Source: Autumnicola lenta (GTDB taxonomy: Bacteria; Bacteroidota; Bacteroidia; Flavobacteriales; Flavobacteriaceae). Taken from it: a DNA stretch of 60,376 nucleotides. The stretch lies in NCBI RefSeq assembly GCF_031846515.1, contig NZ_JAVRHO010000021.1:1-60376 (forward strand), read 5' to 3'. The position numbers were made by a program, and so were the translations under genes. How positions within the stretch are numbered: position 1 is the stretch's first letter; every line of letters begins with the position of its first letter. Below are positions 18,919 to 27,399 of this stretch, one piece after another. The notes under the pieces were generated by a model that made no database searches, was not told where the DNA came from, and was given only the letters and a program-made list of their open reading frames with translations.

Positions 18919-19469
18919 TTCAGAAATGAATAGCAGAATAGGGCTCCTATACTGCCCTTAAAATTTAGAAGATAAAAGTTCTGACTGTCTCAGAACCTGC
19001 CCGGGGCTAAGGAAGTACAAACCGCGGACTTATTATGCAGAAGGCGCCGACAGTTAAAAATTCCTTCGTCAACATTTAAACCAAGTTTAAAGTTCATGCC
19101 GCAGTAAATCCTTTGAGTACATAAAAGGCGCCGCAACAAGTACGTCGAAGATTATATTTACTTAGTACTTAGCCCTTTATTACTTCATAAAATTCAGGAA
19201 CATTGCCAACATATAATTATCGTCGTTTGTGAATATTAGGCGCTTTACTCGTTTTAGTTACTCGGCGGCGCAAGAACATTGTATTTTCACTATTCATCGT
19301 AGATTTTACAACAAATATTATACTCCCGATCTCCAGATTTCATCCACACCATTTTTAGTCTTAAAAACCTGTAAGTCAGATAATTCAGACATATAAATAG
19401 GGAAAAACACCCCCTTTTTCTTAATAATTAAGAGTTATCTTTAGAAACAACTAACCAAACCTTCTAAAA
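18919..19469. other. 551-bp spacer, nothing recognised
   Basis: No ORF with coding character was found. Short GGCGCCGAC/GGCGCCGCA-like words recur at irregular spacing (around 19049, 19129, 19266) but do not form a clear repeat. It must contain the promoter of the lipoprotein gene at 19470. Confidence 0.3.
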
Positions 19470-20003
19470 ATGAAAAAAATAATACTTCTTAAGACTGTTT
19501 GTCTTCTTATGCTGCTACCTTTAAGTAGTTGTAGTGAGGACGACAGTCCCGTTATTCAAGAGGAGTTCCTGAGTGCACAGATCAATGGGGAGAATTTTAA
19601 TGTTGACAGGCAAAGTGGGGTACTTAGTGCTAAAAAGCAATTATCCTCTTATGGAACTATTAATCTGCTCGTGCGTGGTGAAACTCACGAAGGCAAGAAC
19701 ATAGAATTCCTGGTTCTTTATTATTATGGAGAGGACAATTATGCTATAGGCAACAGGTCATCTATAACACCGGGGGATTTCATGAACAGTAACTGGTGCA
19801 AATATTCTGAAGCCAGCACCGGTCAATTTTGGAGTACCGCAAATGATTCGTTTTTTACGGGTAGCTTATTGAATTATGTGGAAATCACAGAGGATGACGG
19901 ATCCTATATTGCAGGAAATTTTTCTTTTGAAGGTCATGATTTTACAGGAAACAGCTCCAGACAAGTTTCTGAAGGTAATTTCAGACTTAAAATTACTCCT
20001 TGA
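19470..20003 (+). CDS. Small lipoprotein, function unknown
   Basis: The 177-aa product has a lipobox (LSSC, Cys21) followed by an acidic linker (SEDDSPVIQEE), a pattern that in Bacteroidota often marks surface-exposed lipoproteins. The mature domain begins FLSAQINGENF and ends with GNFSFEGHDFTGNSSRQVSE. This resembles the DUF6252-type lipoproteins that begin with a SAKIDG/NG motif, but the match is by eye. No enzymatic residues are apparent. It is monocistronic and followed by a repeat-rich spacer. Confidence 0.65.
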   Translation: MKKIILLKTVCLLMLLPLSSCSEDDSPVIQEEFLSAQINGENFNVDRQSGVLSAKKQLSSYGTINLLVRGETHEGKNIEFLVLYYYGEDNYAIGNRSSITPGDFMNSNWCKYSEASTGQFWSTANDSFFTGSLLNYVEITEDDGSYIAGNFSFEGHDFTGNSSRQVSEGNFRLKITP

Positions 20004-20047
20004 TCTACTGAAGGAAACTGCGAATTAGACTAAAGTAAAACTTCTCT

Positions 20048-20600
20048 AAAATGGCAATTTTCGACCTGTAAGGTGGTTTAAGCTCATATTTTTAAAAATC
20101 GCTTTCAGAAGAACCGAAATTCAAAAAGATCTGTTATTATGCTGAATTTGTCTCAGGATTCCACTGACCTGTGATAAAAGATGGTACTCTAAAATGCCAA
20201 TTTTCGAGCTGTAGTCTTTGCACAGGCTAAAAAGTACCAATTGGGTTCAGATTTAGAACTATAAAAAAAACGACAAACCAATAATGGCAATTTTTGACCG
20301 TGAGTATAAGTTAAATTCAATTTTCTATCAAAAATTAACCTCAAAAGAAGCTTAAAACCGGATTATTCATGCTGAATTTGTCTCATAATCCTATGATATT
20401 CAGAACTTTCAGTAAAGTAAAGAAAATTTTGAGCTTCGCTTCTGCTGAAAATCACAACATAAGATTTCACCAGCCTTTAATGGCTCCTACAAAATGTCAG
20501 TTTTCGGCTTCAAGTATTTGTTCAGACTAAAAAAGGCTAATTCTAGGTAGAGGATTATGAAAAATAGAGACCTCCTGAAAACGTCAATTTTCGACCTTAC
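20048..20600 (+). repeat. Higher-order intergenic repeat array
   Basis: Five copies of a core close to AAAATGGCAATTTTCGACCT start at 20048, 20191, 20281, 20491 and 20578. Sequence between cores is also repeated: the blocks after 20191 and 20491 align for about 85 bp and are exactly 300 bp apart, and TGCTGAATTTGTCTCA occurs at 20140 and 20370, 230 bp apart. This indicates old segmental duplications of a long-core/short-core unit. The remainder of the gap to 20944 shows nothing else. Confidence 0.75.
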
Positions 20601-20944
20601 ATTTAAGTTTTCATTTTAAAAGAAGATTCTATTTCTGAGAGGAAGGTGTGGAAAGGTAAAGCCTTTTGTGAAGAATATGGACAACTTTAAAGCCTTACAT
20701 GTCTCCTTATATTTCCTGTTAATGATAAAAATTTGTAAGAAGAAGAGGGCTCGCTTCTCCTGTCACCCCTTAAAATAATATATTTAAACGACTTATATTC
20801 AGCTTGTTGAAAGTCTATATTTCATACTACACCTTTGGAAATCTTTCACAAATTTGATCTGATTTTCCACCTTTGTAGGAAAATTGTAAGAATCTTTGGT
20901 GTCAAATTTGTTTCTCTTACTGTAGATTTTAAAACCCGGTAATC

Positions 20945-21100
20945 ATGGAAGCAAAAAGAAAGAAATTCAAAAAGAATGAATTTTACCAGACTTATGTGGC
21001 TCAGATAAACTGGGACTGGCTTCTTTCAAAAGCTCAGTTGATCTTCGGAATTATTTTTATGGCTGGCTTAATTTGTTTTGTACTGTGGTTCACAAGTTGA
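20945..21100 (+). CDS. 51-aa single-pass membrane protein
   Basis: An ATG at 20945 opens a 51-codon ORF with a very basic N terminus (MEAKRKKFKKNEF), an amphipathic WDWLLSKA segment and one clear transmembrane helix (LIFGIIFMAGLICFVLWF), ending at TGA 21098-21100. Basic-inside topology puts the C terminus outside. A hairpin that could terminate it follows at 21211-21237. No family is recognised. The protein-like composition and the ordered basic head plus helix make it more than a chance ORF. Confidence 0.55.
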   Translation: MEAKRKKFKKNEFYQTYVAQINWDWLLSKAQLIFGIIFMAGLICFVLWFTS

Positions 21101-21210
21101 CAGCTAAGATTTTAATAACGATGTCAAGCCTGGCCATTTAAAACCTATACCCCATATATCCTCATCTTTTTCAGTGCCCTGCTTCTGCCTCAAGCAACTT
21201 CTAGATAAAA

Positions 21211-21237
21211 TACACCTCTCTCTTATCAAGAGGTGTA
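21211..21237. terminator. Hairpin between convergent genes
   Basis: The 9-bp stem TACACCTCT/AGAGGTGTA with a 9-nt loop lies between the 51-aa ORF (plus) and the DUF4494 gene (minus). The flanking tracts (AAAA before, TTTAA after) are short, so termination would be weak in either direction. Confidence 0.5.
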
Positions 21238-21281
21238 CTTTAAGGATGTCTATTATTTCAATAAATAAACCGTAAACAATG

Positions 21282-21812
21282 CTATTTACCGTGGTCTTCC
21301 TCCTCTACCACTTCAGCATTGGGCGATGCTTTGGTTTCAGAAGTTTCCAGGATTTTAAATTTCTCCAGTTGCTCTTCTTCTCCTGTAAAATATGGAAATA
21401 CATCCAAAATAGGAGATTCTGTAATAGAAGGAATCGTATAATCACCCATGGTAGTTTCCATAGCAACAACAGTATTCTCAAAAGCCTCTTTTACATCATT
21501 GGCCTGCACAAGCAAATAAATATTTGTTTTTCTTTCTTTCCCACTTTCCTCATCCAGAGCTATCAGAGAAACTTTTGATTTAAACCAACGATCAGAATTT
21601 TCAAAGGGATGTACCTCTGCAAAGTTTGCAACTTTTATATTCATAATCCTGAATTCCTCGCTCGTATAAGCCATCATCTCTTCAGTAATCCGGGATTCTG
21701 CTTCCGTGTAAGATACCGCGTCCAACAGGTAAGTATCTGTCGCCATTTTTTGTTCTCCGGAATCATGTGTTTTTCTGTATTTCACCTTACATTCATACCA
21801 GGTTGCGCTCAT
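21282..21812 (-). CDS. DUF4494 family protein
   Basis: The 176-aa protein begins WYECKVKYRKTHDSGEQK and continues with TYLLDAVSYTEAESRITEEM, FRIMNIKVANFAEVHPF and WFKSKVSLIALDEESGKERK, which is the DUF4494 pattern. The family is cytoplasmic, almost confined to Bacteroidota, and of unknown function. The C-terminal tail (from about residue 140) is acidic and low complexity (AEVVEEEDHGK). The gene diverges from the membrane glycosyltransferase across a 451-bp spacer. Confidence 0.85.
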   Translation of the reverse strand: MSATWYECKVKYRKTHDSGEQKMATDTYLLDAVSYTEAESRITEEMMAYTSEEFRIMNIKVANFAEVHPFENSDRWFKSKVSLIALDEESGKERKTNIYLLVQANDVKEAFENTVVAMETTMGDYTIPSITESPILDVFPYFTGEEEQLEKFKILETSETKASPNAEVVEEEDHGK

Positions 21813-22062
21813 GTTATATTATTTTGGGAGGCAAAAGTATCATTTATAACAGGCACGGCTTTACTATTTGAATATTAAATATTCACAACTTTTATTCTTA
21901 AGTTCTAACCTTCTGAACAGAAATTGTTTAGTCTGAAAAAAATTATCTCCTGATGACCTCCCCTGCTAAGAAAAGAAATATCCTAATCGTCCTGATTTTA
22001 TAGATCTATAATTGATACTACTTCTGAAACTCTCCTGATGAAACTGACTGGAACGGTTTTAC

Positions 22063-22079
22063 TGTGGATTAAATCCACA
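22063..22079. promoter_or_regulatory. Perfect palindrome in a divergent spacer
   Basis: TGTGGATT-A-AATCCACA has 8-bp perfect arms about a single base. It lies in the gap 21813-22263 between DUF4494 (minus) and the glycosyltransferase (plus), where a dimeric regulator site would be expected. No further element was recognised in that gap. Confidence 0.45.
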
Positions 22080-22263
22080 ATTATTTCAGTTTTACCATAT
22101 TATTTTCCACATCATTTTGCTCAAAGTCCTGATTTCCAAAGGTCATTGCACACGGTATAGAAATTGGTTCTGCCCTTCCGGAAAAATGATGAACTACTTA
22201 TGGCTGATTGAATAAAAGCGGAAACACATAAGTAGAAATGAAACAGATAAGAAATTAAAAAAA

Positions 22264-23733
22264 ATGATAACACGAGACCTTAGATTAACACCTTCAGCTT
22301 CGGCTAAAAAACTAAAGATTAATAATAATATTCAACAGAAAGAAATTACATCTCCTAGAACTAACAGCAAGGAAGAAGTTTCAGATAATTACCGTAAAGC
22401 GATCTTTACCAAGCGACATCTTTTCACTCTGGCAGGTACGTTTTTACTCTTAATTGGAGGAGCTTTTTCAGTTTATATGTTGCAGCCGCAATTTGAGGAA
22501 ATGAACCTAAGCAGAATGAATACCATTGGTGGAATGATCCTGCTAATCGTTGGGAGTTTCCTGTTAATATTCAGAATGAGCTTTTTAGCGTATATTGCCA
22601 AGTTGTTTTTTCAGTATAAGCCTGTAAATTCTGTTACAGATGAAGAATTACCAACCTGTACGGTTATTGTTCCTGCTTATAATGAAGGTAAACAAGTCTA
22701 TGCAACTTTACTGAGCCTGACTAACAGTGACTTCCCTGCAGAAAAATTGCAATTAATTGCTATAGATGATGGTAGCAAGGATGATACCTGGGAATGGATG
22801 AAAAGAGCAAAAGAGCAATTGGGGGACCGTGTTTCAATTTATCAGCAGCCTCACAACCAGGGAAAGAGACACGCATTATACCGTGGATTTAATTTAGCCA
22901 CCGGTGATGTTTTCGTTACCGTGGACAGTGATTCTATTGTAGAAAAAGATACTCTGCGCAACCTGGTATCTCCTTTTGTCACCAATAAAGATTGTGGTGC
23001 TGTTGCAGGAAACGTTCGCGTTCTAAATAACGAAAAAGCAATTATACCACGAATGCTGAATGTTAGTTTTGTTTTTAGTTTTGAATTTATAAGATCTGCA
23101 CAAAGCGTTCTGGGATCTGTATTGTGTACTCCCGGTGCGTTGGCGGCCTATCGCAGTGCGGCGGTAATGAACTGCCTGCCGGAGTGGATCAATCAGACTT
23201 TTATGGGACAACCTACAGATATTGGTGAAGATCGTGCCATGACTAATATGATCCTTAAACAGGGTTATCATGTACTGTTTCAGCGAAACGCTTATGTACT
23301 TACCAATATTCCTGAAAAGTTTAGCAGCTTACACAAAATGTTTACCCGCTGGGAGAGAAGTAATGTTCGTGAAAACCTGATGATGTCCAAATTTGCTTTT
23401 AAACCTTTTAGAAACGGATCAAAATCTGGTACCCGTCTTTTACTTGTGAATCAATGGATGCATATGTTAACAGCCTATCCGCTGTTCCTGGTTATGATCG
23501 TCTTATTGGTATTACATCCCGTTTTGTTTATTAGCTCTACACTTTTAAGTATTCTAATATTTTCAAGTCTTCCGGTTTTCTTTTATGCAAAAAAGTATAA
23601 TATATCGGAAGCTTTCTGGGCATATTCATATAGCATTTTCTATACCTTCGGGTTGTTCTGGATAACTCCTTATGCTATGGCCACTGCGAATAGACGGGGT
23701 TGGTTAACCCGTGAATTACCGCAAAAGAAATAA
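22264..23733 (+). CDS. Processive membrane glycosyltransferase family 2
   Basis: This 489-aa inner-membrane enzyme resembles hyaluronan/cellulose/N-acetylglucosamine synthases. Two transmembrane helices (about 52-73 and 85-110) precede a cytosolic GT2 domain starting at TCTVIVPAYNEG. The domain contains IDDGSKDDT (about 168), the DSD metal site (about 221-223), GEDRA (about 321-325) and an RW motif in KMFTRWER (about 362). The last replaces the usual Q of QxxRW with Met. Three to four C-terminal helices (about 400-480) would form the export channel. It probably makes an exopolysaccharide from UDP-sugars, but no export or modification partners adjoin it. A terminator follows at 23863. Confidence 0.88.
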   Translation: MITRDLRLTPSASAKKLKINNNIQQKEITSPRTNSKEEVSDNYRKAIFTKRHLFTLAGTFLLLIGGAFSVYMLQPQFEEMNLSRMNTIGGMILLIVGSFLLIFRMSFLAYIAKLFFQYKPVNSVTDEELPTCTVIVPAYNEGKQVYATLLSLTNSDFPAEKLQLIAIDDGSKDDTWEWMKRAKEQLGDRVSIYQQPHNQGKRHALYRGFNLATGDVFVTVDSDSIVEKDTLRNLVSPFVTNKDCGAVAGNVRVLNNEKAIIPRMLNVSFVFSFEFIRSAQSVLGSVLCTPGALAAYRSAAVMNCLPEWINQTFMGQPTDIGEDRAMTNMILKQGYHVLFQRNAYVLTNIPEKFSSLHKMFTRWERSNVRENLMMSKFAFKPFRNGSKSGTRLLLVNQWMHMLTAYPLFLVMIVLLVLHPVLFISSTLLSILIFSSLPVFFYAKKYNISEAFWAYSYSIFYTFGLFWITPYAMATANRRGWLTRELPQKK

Positions 23734-23862
23734 TCAGAATTTCCAACTTTTTTGGATTTTCTGCGGAATTAAACTGCTTCGGTGTAAGCCCATGAAGCAT
23801 TAAGAAGAAATAATTTTCGATTTCGAGAGAAGCCTCGGAGTTTAAAATCTCGATTATTGAGT

Positions 23863-23899
23863 AAAAAAAAGTTACCGGTACATTTTCGGCAACTTTTTT
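23863..23899 (+). terminator. Terminator after glycosyltransferase gene
   Basis: AAAAAAAGTTACCG and CGGCAACTTTTTTT form a stem with one mismatch about an 8-nt loop, ending in seven T residues. It is 130 bp after the glycosyltransferase stop. Being nearly symmetrical in its A and T tracts it could work in both directions. Confidence 0.7.
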
Positions 23900-24021
23900 T
23901 ATTTGGCAGAATGCCGGCTTGTTTATTCTGAAGCATCAAAAATTTGAAAGTTGATCTGAAATATCTATTTCTTCTGAAGAGGTGTAGTAACTGAGAATAC
24001 ATGTAGAAAAGGTCGGTTTTA

Positions 24022-24530
24022 AAATTTGGCAAATATCGACCATAATTGCTCCAATTGGATTGGAAAAACCGTTGATTGGGAAAAAAATGACGCTTATAAC
24101 TACCTGAATATTCAGTTTCAGTAGTTCACCTTCAGCAATTGAAAGATTCTCCTGATTTTTCTATAATGAGGAAAAGAAAGCTCTGAAATTTGACAATTAT
24201 TGACCTTAATTGCTCAAATTAAATTAAGAAAACCGGTAATTGACAAAAAAAAGACGCTAATAACTACCTGAATATTCAATTTCCGTAGTTCCCCTTCAGC
24301 AATTGAAATAATTTTCCTGATCTATTATAATGAAAAGAAGACAGCTCTCAAATTTGGCAATTATCGACCTTAATTACTCAAATTGAATTAAGAAAACCGG
24401 TAATTGATAAAAAAATGACGCTTATGACTACCTGAATATTCAGTTTCCGTAGTTCCCCTTCAGCCATTGAAAAAATTTTCCTGATCTATTATAATGAAAA
24501 GATGACAGCTCTCAAATTTTGTAGCTCTTC
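24022..24530 (+). repeat. Exact 164-bp tandem repeat, three copies plus a partial fourth
   Basis: Units begin at 24022, 24186 and 24350, with a truncated fourth from 24514, so the period is exactly 164 bp. Each starts with the dispersed core (AAATTTGGCAATTATCGACC or close). Each then shares AAATTAAGAAAACCGG-like, ATGACGCTTATAACTACC-like and TGAATATTCAGTTTCCGTAG-like blocks, then CCCCTTCAGCAATTG and GATCTATTATAATGAAAAG. Copies 2 and 3 are more alike than copy 1. No ORF spans the units. The array lies between the glycosyltransferase terminator and the katG promoter. Confidence 0.9.
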
Positions 24531-24659
24531 TTCAGCATTGGAGGAAATCTTGAGTGAAAATATCAGGGAAAAGAACATCCTGTGATTTCCCTGGATTGTT
24601 TCCAACTTATTTTTTATCTTACTACAATAGTTTTTCACTTATTTTTCATAGACTATTTA

Positions 24660-24680
24660 TATCGATTTATAAAATCGATA
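24660..24680. promoter_or_regulatory. Palindromic candidate operator upstream of katG
   Basis: TATCGATTT-ATA-AAATCGATA is a perfect 9-bp inverted repeat, flanked by ATAG words at 24648, 24678 and 24691. ATAG/CTAT words at regular spacing are the hallmark of OxyR sites, and OxyR controls katG in Bacteroides. A possible -7 box, TAATTTTA (24695-24702), would place the palindrome near -40, an activator position. The regulator is inferred. Confidence 0.5.
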
Positions 24681-24730
24681 GCTAAATTTTATAGTAATTT
24701 TATTCTGTTAATATTTTAAAACCATCCAAC

Positions 24731-26992
24731 ATGGAAAACAACGAACATCGAAATTCCCCCGGCACACATAAGGCCTGGGAAGTAAACGAATCCAGCAGAT
24801 GTCCCTTTTTAGGCGGGGCACTTGATAAAACTGCCGGTAGTGGTACCACAAACCGCGACTGGTGGCCAAATATGTTAAATCTACGCATCCTGAGACAGCA
24901 TTCGAATCTATCTGACCCTATGGAAGAAGATTTTAATTATGCTGAAGAATTTAAAAGTCTTGATCTTGCCGCAGTTAAAAAAGACCTTCATGATCTTATG
25001 ACTGACTCCCAGGACTGGTGGCCTGCAGATTACGGACATTACGGCGGATTGTTTATACGTATGGCCTGGCATAGTGCCGGTACTTACCGTATTGGTGACG
25101 GCCGTGGTGGAGCAGGAACAGCAGGACAGCGATTTGCACCTTTAAATAGTTGGCCAGATAATGCGAATCTTGATAAAGCCCGATTACTTCTCTGGCCAAT
25201 TAAAAAGAAGTACGGAAAGAAAATTTCCTGGGCAGATCTACTGATTCTTACCGGAAATGTTGCACTTGAATCTATGGGACTGGAACCTTTTGGATTTGCA
25301 GGTGGCCGGGAAGACATCTGGGAAGCTGAAGAAGATATCTACTGGGGATCTGAGGGAGAATGGCTTGGAAATAAAGAACGCTATGCCGATGATAACAACC
25401 TGGAACAACCTCTGGGAGCCTCACATATGGGATTGATTTACGTAAACCCTGAAGGACCTAACGGGAATCCCGATCCGCTGGGATCTGCAAAGGATATCCG
25501 GGAAACTTTCGGGCGAATGGCCATGAACGACTATGAAACAGTAGCTCTTATCGCCGGTGGACATACCTTCGGAAAAACACACGGAGCGGCAGATGCTAAT
25601 GAGTACGTAGGAGCAGAACCGGCCGGTGCGCCCATGGAAGAAATGAGCCTTGGCTGGAAAAATAAATTCGGAACTGGAAATGCGGGCAGCACGATCACTA
25701 GCGGAATCGAAGGAGCCTGGACAAACACACCTACAGAATGGAGCAACGGCTTTTTTGACAACTTATTTGGTTATGAATGGGAATGCCATAAAGGACCTGG
25801 CGGTGCATTTCAATGGAAGCCTAAAAACGGAGGTGGTGAAGGTACTGTTCCTGACGCTCATGATCCCGATAAGAAGCACGCTCCTTTTATGCTAACATCC
25901 GATATTGCTTTAAAGGAAGACCCGGCTTACGGTAAAATTTCAAAGCACTTTCACGAAAATCAGGAAGAATTTGCTGAAGCTTTTTCCAAAGCATGGTATA
26001 AGCTAACACATCGTGATATGGGTCCAAAATCCAGATACCTTGGTCCTGAAGTACCATCAGAAGATATGTTGTGGCAGGATCCAATTCCCAAAGTGGACCA
26101 TAAACTAATAGATAAGAGCGACGTTAAAAAACTAAAGAAAAAAATTCTTGAATCAGGATTGTCTGTTTCAGAACTTGTAACGACCGCATGGGCATCTGCT
26201 TCAACTTACCGTAACTCCGATAAAAGGGGTGGTGCCAACGGTGCACGAATCCGTTTAGAGCCGCAAAGGCACTGGGAAGCAAATAATCCTGCTCAATTAC
26301 AGAAAGTAATAAACAAACTTGAAGAGATTCAGGAAGATTTCAACAATTCTCGGTCAGGTAACAAAAAAGTTTCCCTTGCAGATCTTATTGTGCTGGGAGG
26401 CTGTGTTGCAATAAAGAAAGCAGCTAAGGATGCAGGATTCGATATAGGAGTTCCTTTTGCGCCGGGACGCATGGATGCTTCGGAAGAGCAAACAGATGCT
26501 GAATTATTTGATCCTCTGGAGCCAATCGGGGATGGCTTCAGAAATTATATGAAAAAGAGAAACAGCTTATCTGCTTCGGCTGAGGAGCTATTGATAGACC
26601 GCGCCCAGTTGCTATCGCTTACTGCACCAGAAATGACTGTTTTAGTTGGTGGGATGCGTGCATTAAATGCTAATTTTGATGGTTCAGAACACGGAGTGTT
26701 TACAGAGCGCCCCGGGCAGCTTACCAACGATTTTTTCGTAAACCTGCTGGATATGAATACGACCTGGAAAGCAACATCAGATGCTCAGGACGTTTTTGAA
26801 GGCCGGGACCGCGCTACAGGCGAAGTGAAATGGACCGGAACCAGGGTTGACCTTATTTTTGGCTCTAATTCTGAACTACGTGCACTTTCTGAAGTATACG
26901 CTTACGACGATGCACAGGAGAAGTTCATTCAGGAATTTGTAAAAGCCTGGGATAAGGTGATGAACCTGGATCGCTTCGATCTTCGTGATTAG
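24731..26992 (+). CDS. katG: Catalase-peroxidase KatG
   Basis: The 753-aa protein is a full-length bifunctional haem catalase-peroxidase, decomposing H2O2 and oxidising peroxidase substrates. Active-site residues are intact: distal Arg110, Trp113 and His114 in RMAWHSAGTYR, and proximal His278 in GGHTFGKTHGA. The residues expected to form the covalent Trp-Tyr-Met adduct needed for catalase activity are Trp113, Tyr237 and Met263. The C-terminal half (about 440-753) repeats the peroxidase fold without haem ligation, as usual. No signal peptide is present, so it is cytoplasmic. It is monocistronic, with a strong hairpin terminator at 27028 and a candidate OxyR-like palindrome upstream. Confidence 0.98.
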   Translation: MENNEHRNSPGTHKAWEVNESSRCPFLGGALDKTAGSGTTNRDWWPNMLNLRILRQHSNLSDPMEEDFNYAEEFKSLDLAAVKKDLHDLMTDSQDWWPADYGHYGGLFIRMAWHSAGTYRIGDGRGGAGTAGQRFAPLNSWPDNANLDKARLLLWPIKKKYGKKISWADLLILTGNVALESMGLEPFGFAGGREDIWEAEEDIYWGSEGEWLGNKERYADDNNLEQPLGASHMGLIYVNPEGPNGNPDPLGSAKDIRETFGRMAMNDYETVALIAGGHTFGKTHGAADANEYVGAEPAGAPMEEMSLGWKNKFGTGNAGSTITSGIEGAWTNTPTEWSNGFFDNLFGYEWECHKGPGGAFQWKPKNGGGEGTVPDAHDPDKKHAPFMLTSDIALKEDPAYGKISKHFHENQEEFAEAFSKAWYKLTHRDMGPKSRYLGPEVPSEDMLWQDPIPKVDHKLIDKSDVKKLKKKILESGLSVSELVTTAWASASTYRNSDKRGGANGARIRLEPQRHWEANNPAQLQKVINKLEEIQEDFNNSRSGNKKVSLADLIVLGGCVAIKKAAKDAGFDIGVPFAPGRMDASEEQTDAELFDPLEPIGDGFRNYMKKRNSLSASAEELLIDRAQLLSLTAPEMTVLVGGMRALNANFDGSEHGVFTERPGQLTNDFFVNLLDMNTTWKATSDAQDVFEGRDRATGEVKWTGTRVDLIFGSNSELRALSEVYAYDDAQEKFIQEFVKAWDKVMNLDRFDLRD

Positions 26993-27027
26993 AAGTATAT
27001 TTGAAGCTATACAGCTCTAATTTTGAT

Positions 27028-27059
27028 AAAAAGGTGGTTTTCAAAAAGCCACCTTTTTT
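27028..27059 (+). terminator. katG terminator
   Basis: AAAAAGGTGG and CCACCTTTTT form a 10-bp stem about a short loop, finishing in six T residues, 36 bp after the katG stop. Confidence 0.85.
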
Positions 27060-27121
27060 ACTTTAGTATAGGCAAATCTTCAGCATAAGAGATCTACTTC
27101 CTAATGAAAAAAGAAACGGCA

Positions 27122-27171
27122 GTACGAAAACCGGTATTTTAGGAGGCACACCAAAAAATCGCAAATATCGT
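27122..27171 (+). repeat. Dimeric copy of the dispersed core repeat
   Basis: GTACGAAAACCGGTATTTTA, then GGAGGCACACC, then AAAAAATCGCAAATATCG closely matches 57619-57664 (GTACAAAATTGCCATTTTGA, GAGGTGCACC, AAAAACTGCAAATATC). Both read as two cores about 27 bp apart. The rest of the gap 26993-27399 holds only the katG terminator and the leader of the S41 gene. Confidence 0.65.
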
Positions 27172-27399
27172 GCATCTGTATACTTCCCTCCTGCTGTAAC
27201 CTTTTCAAACCTAAGCTTGTACCGAAGTCATCCCTGAAAATTGATCAGATCGAAAAATAAAGAAAAACAGTAATCAGGAGAACCTGTATTATAAAAATTC
27301 CGTTACACTTTGGCACAATTGCTGCTAAATACTTGACAAATCAACTTAGCAAGAGCAAAATTGGCATTTTCTTGCTCTCGAAATTCTGAAGTTATAACT

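Noticed and set aside
24022..24530. Possible CRISPR array from regularly spaced repeats
   Set aside because: The whole 164-bp unit is repeated, so there are no unique spacers, and no cas genes are present.
24731..26992. Antisense ORFs of 60-77 codons inside katG
   Set aside because: They are shadows of a strongly coding plus-strand gene and show no protein-like motifs.
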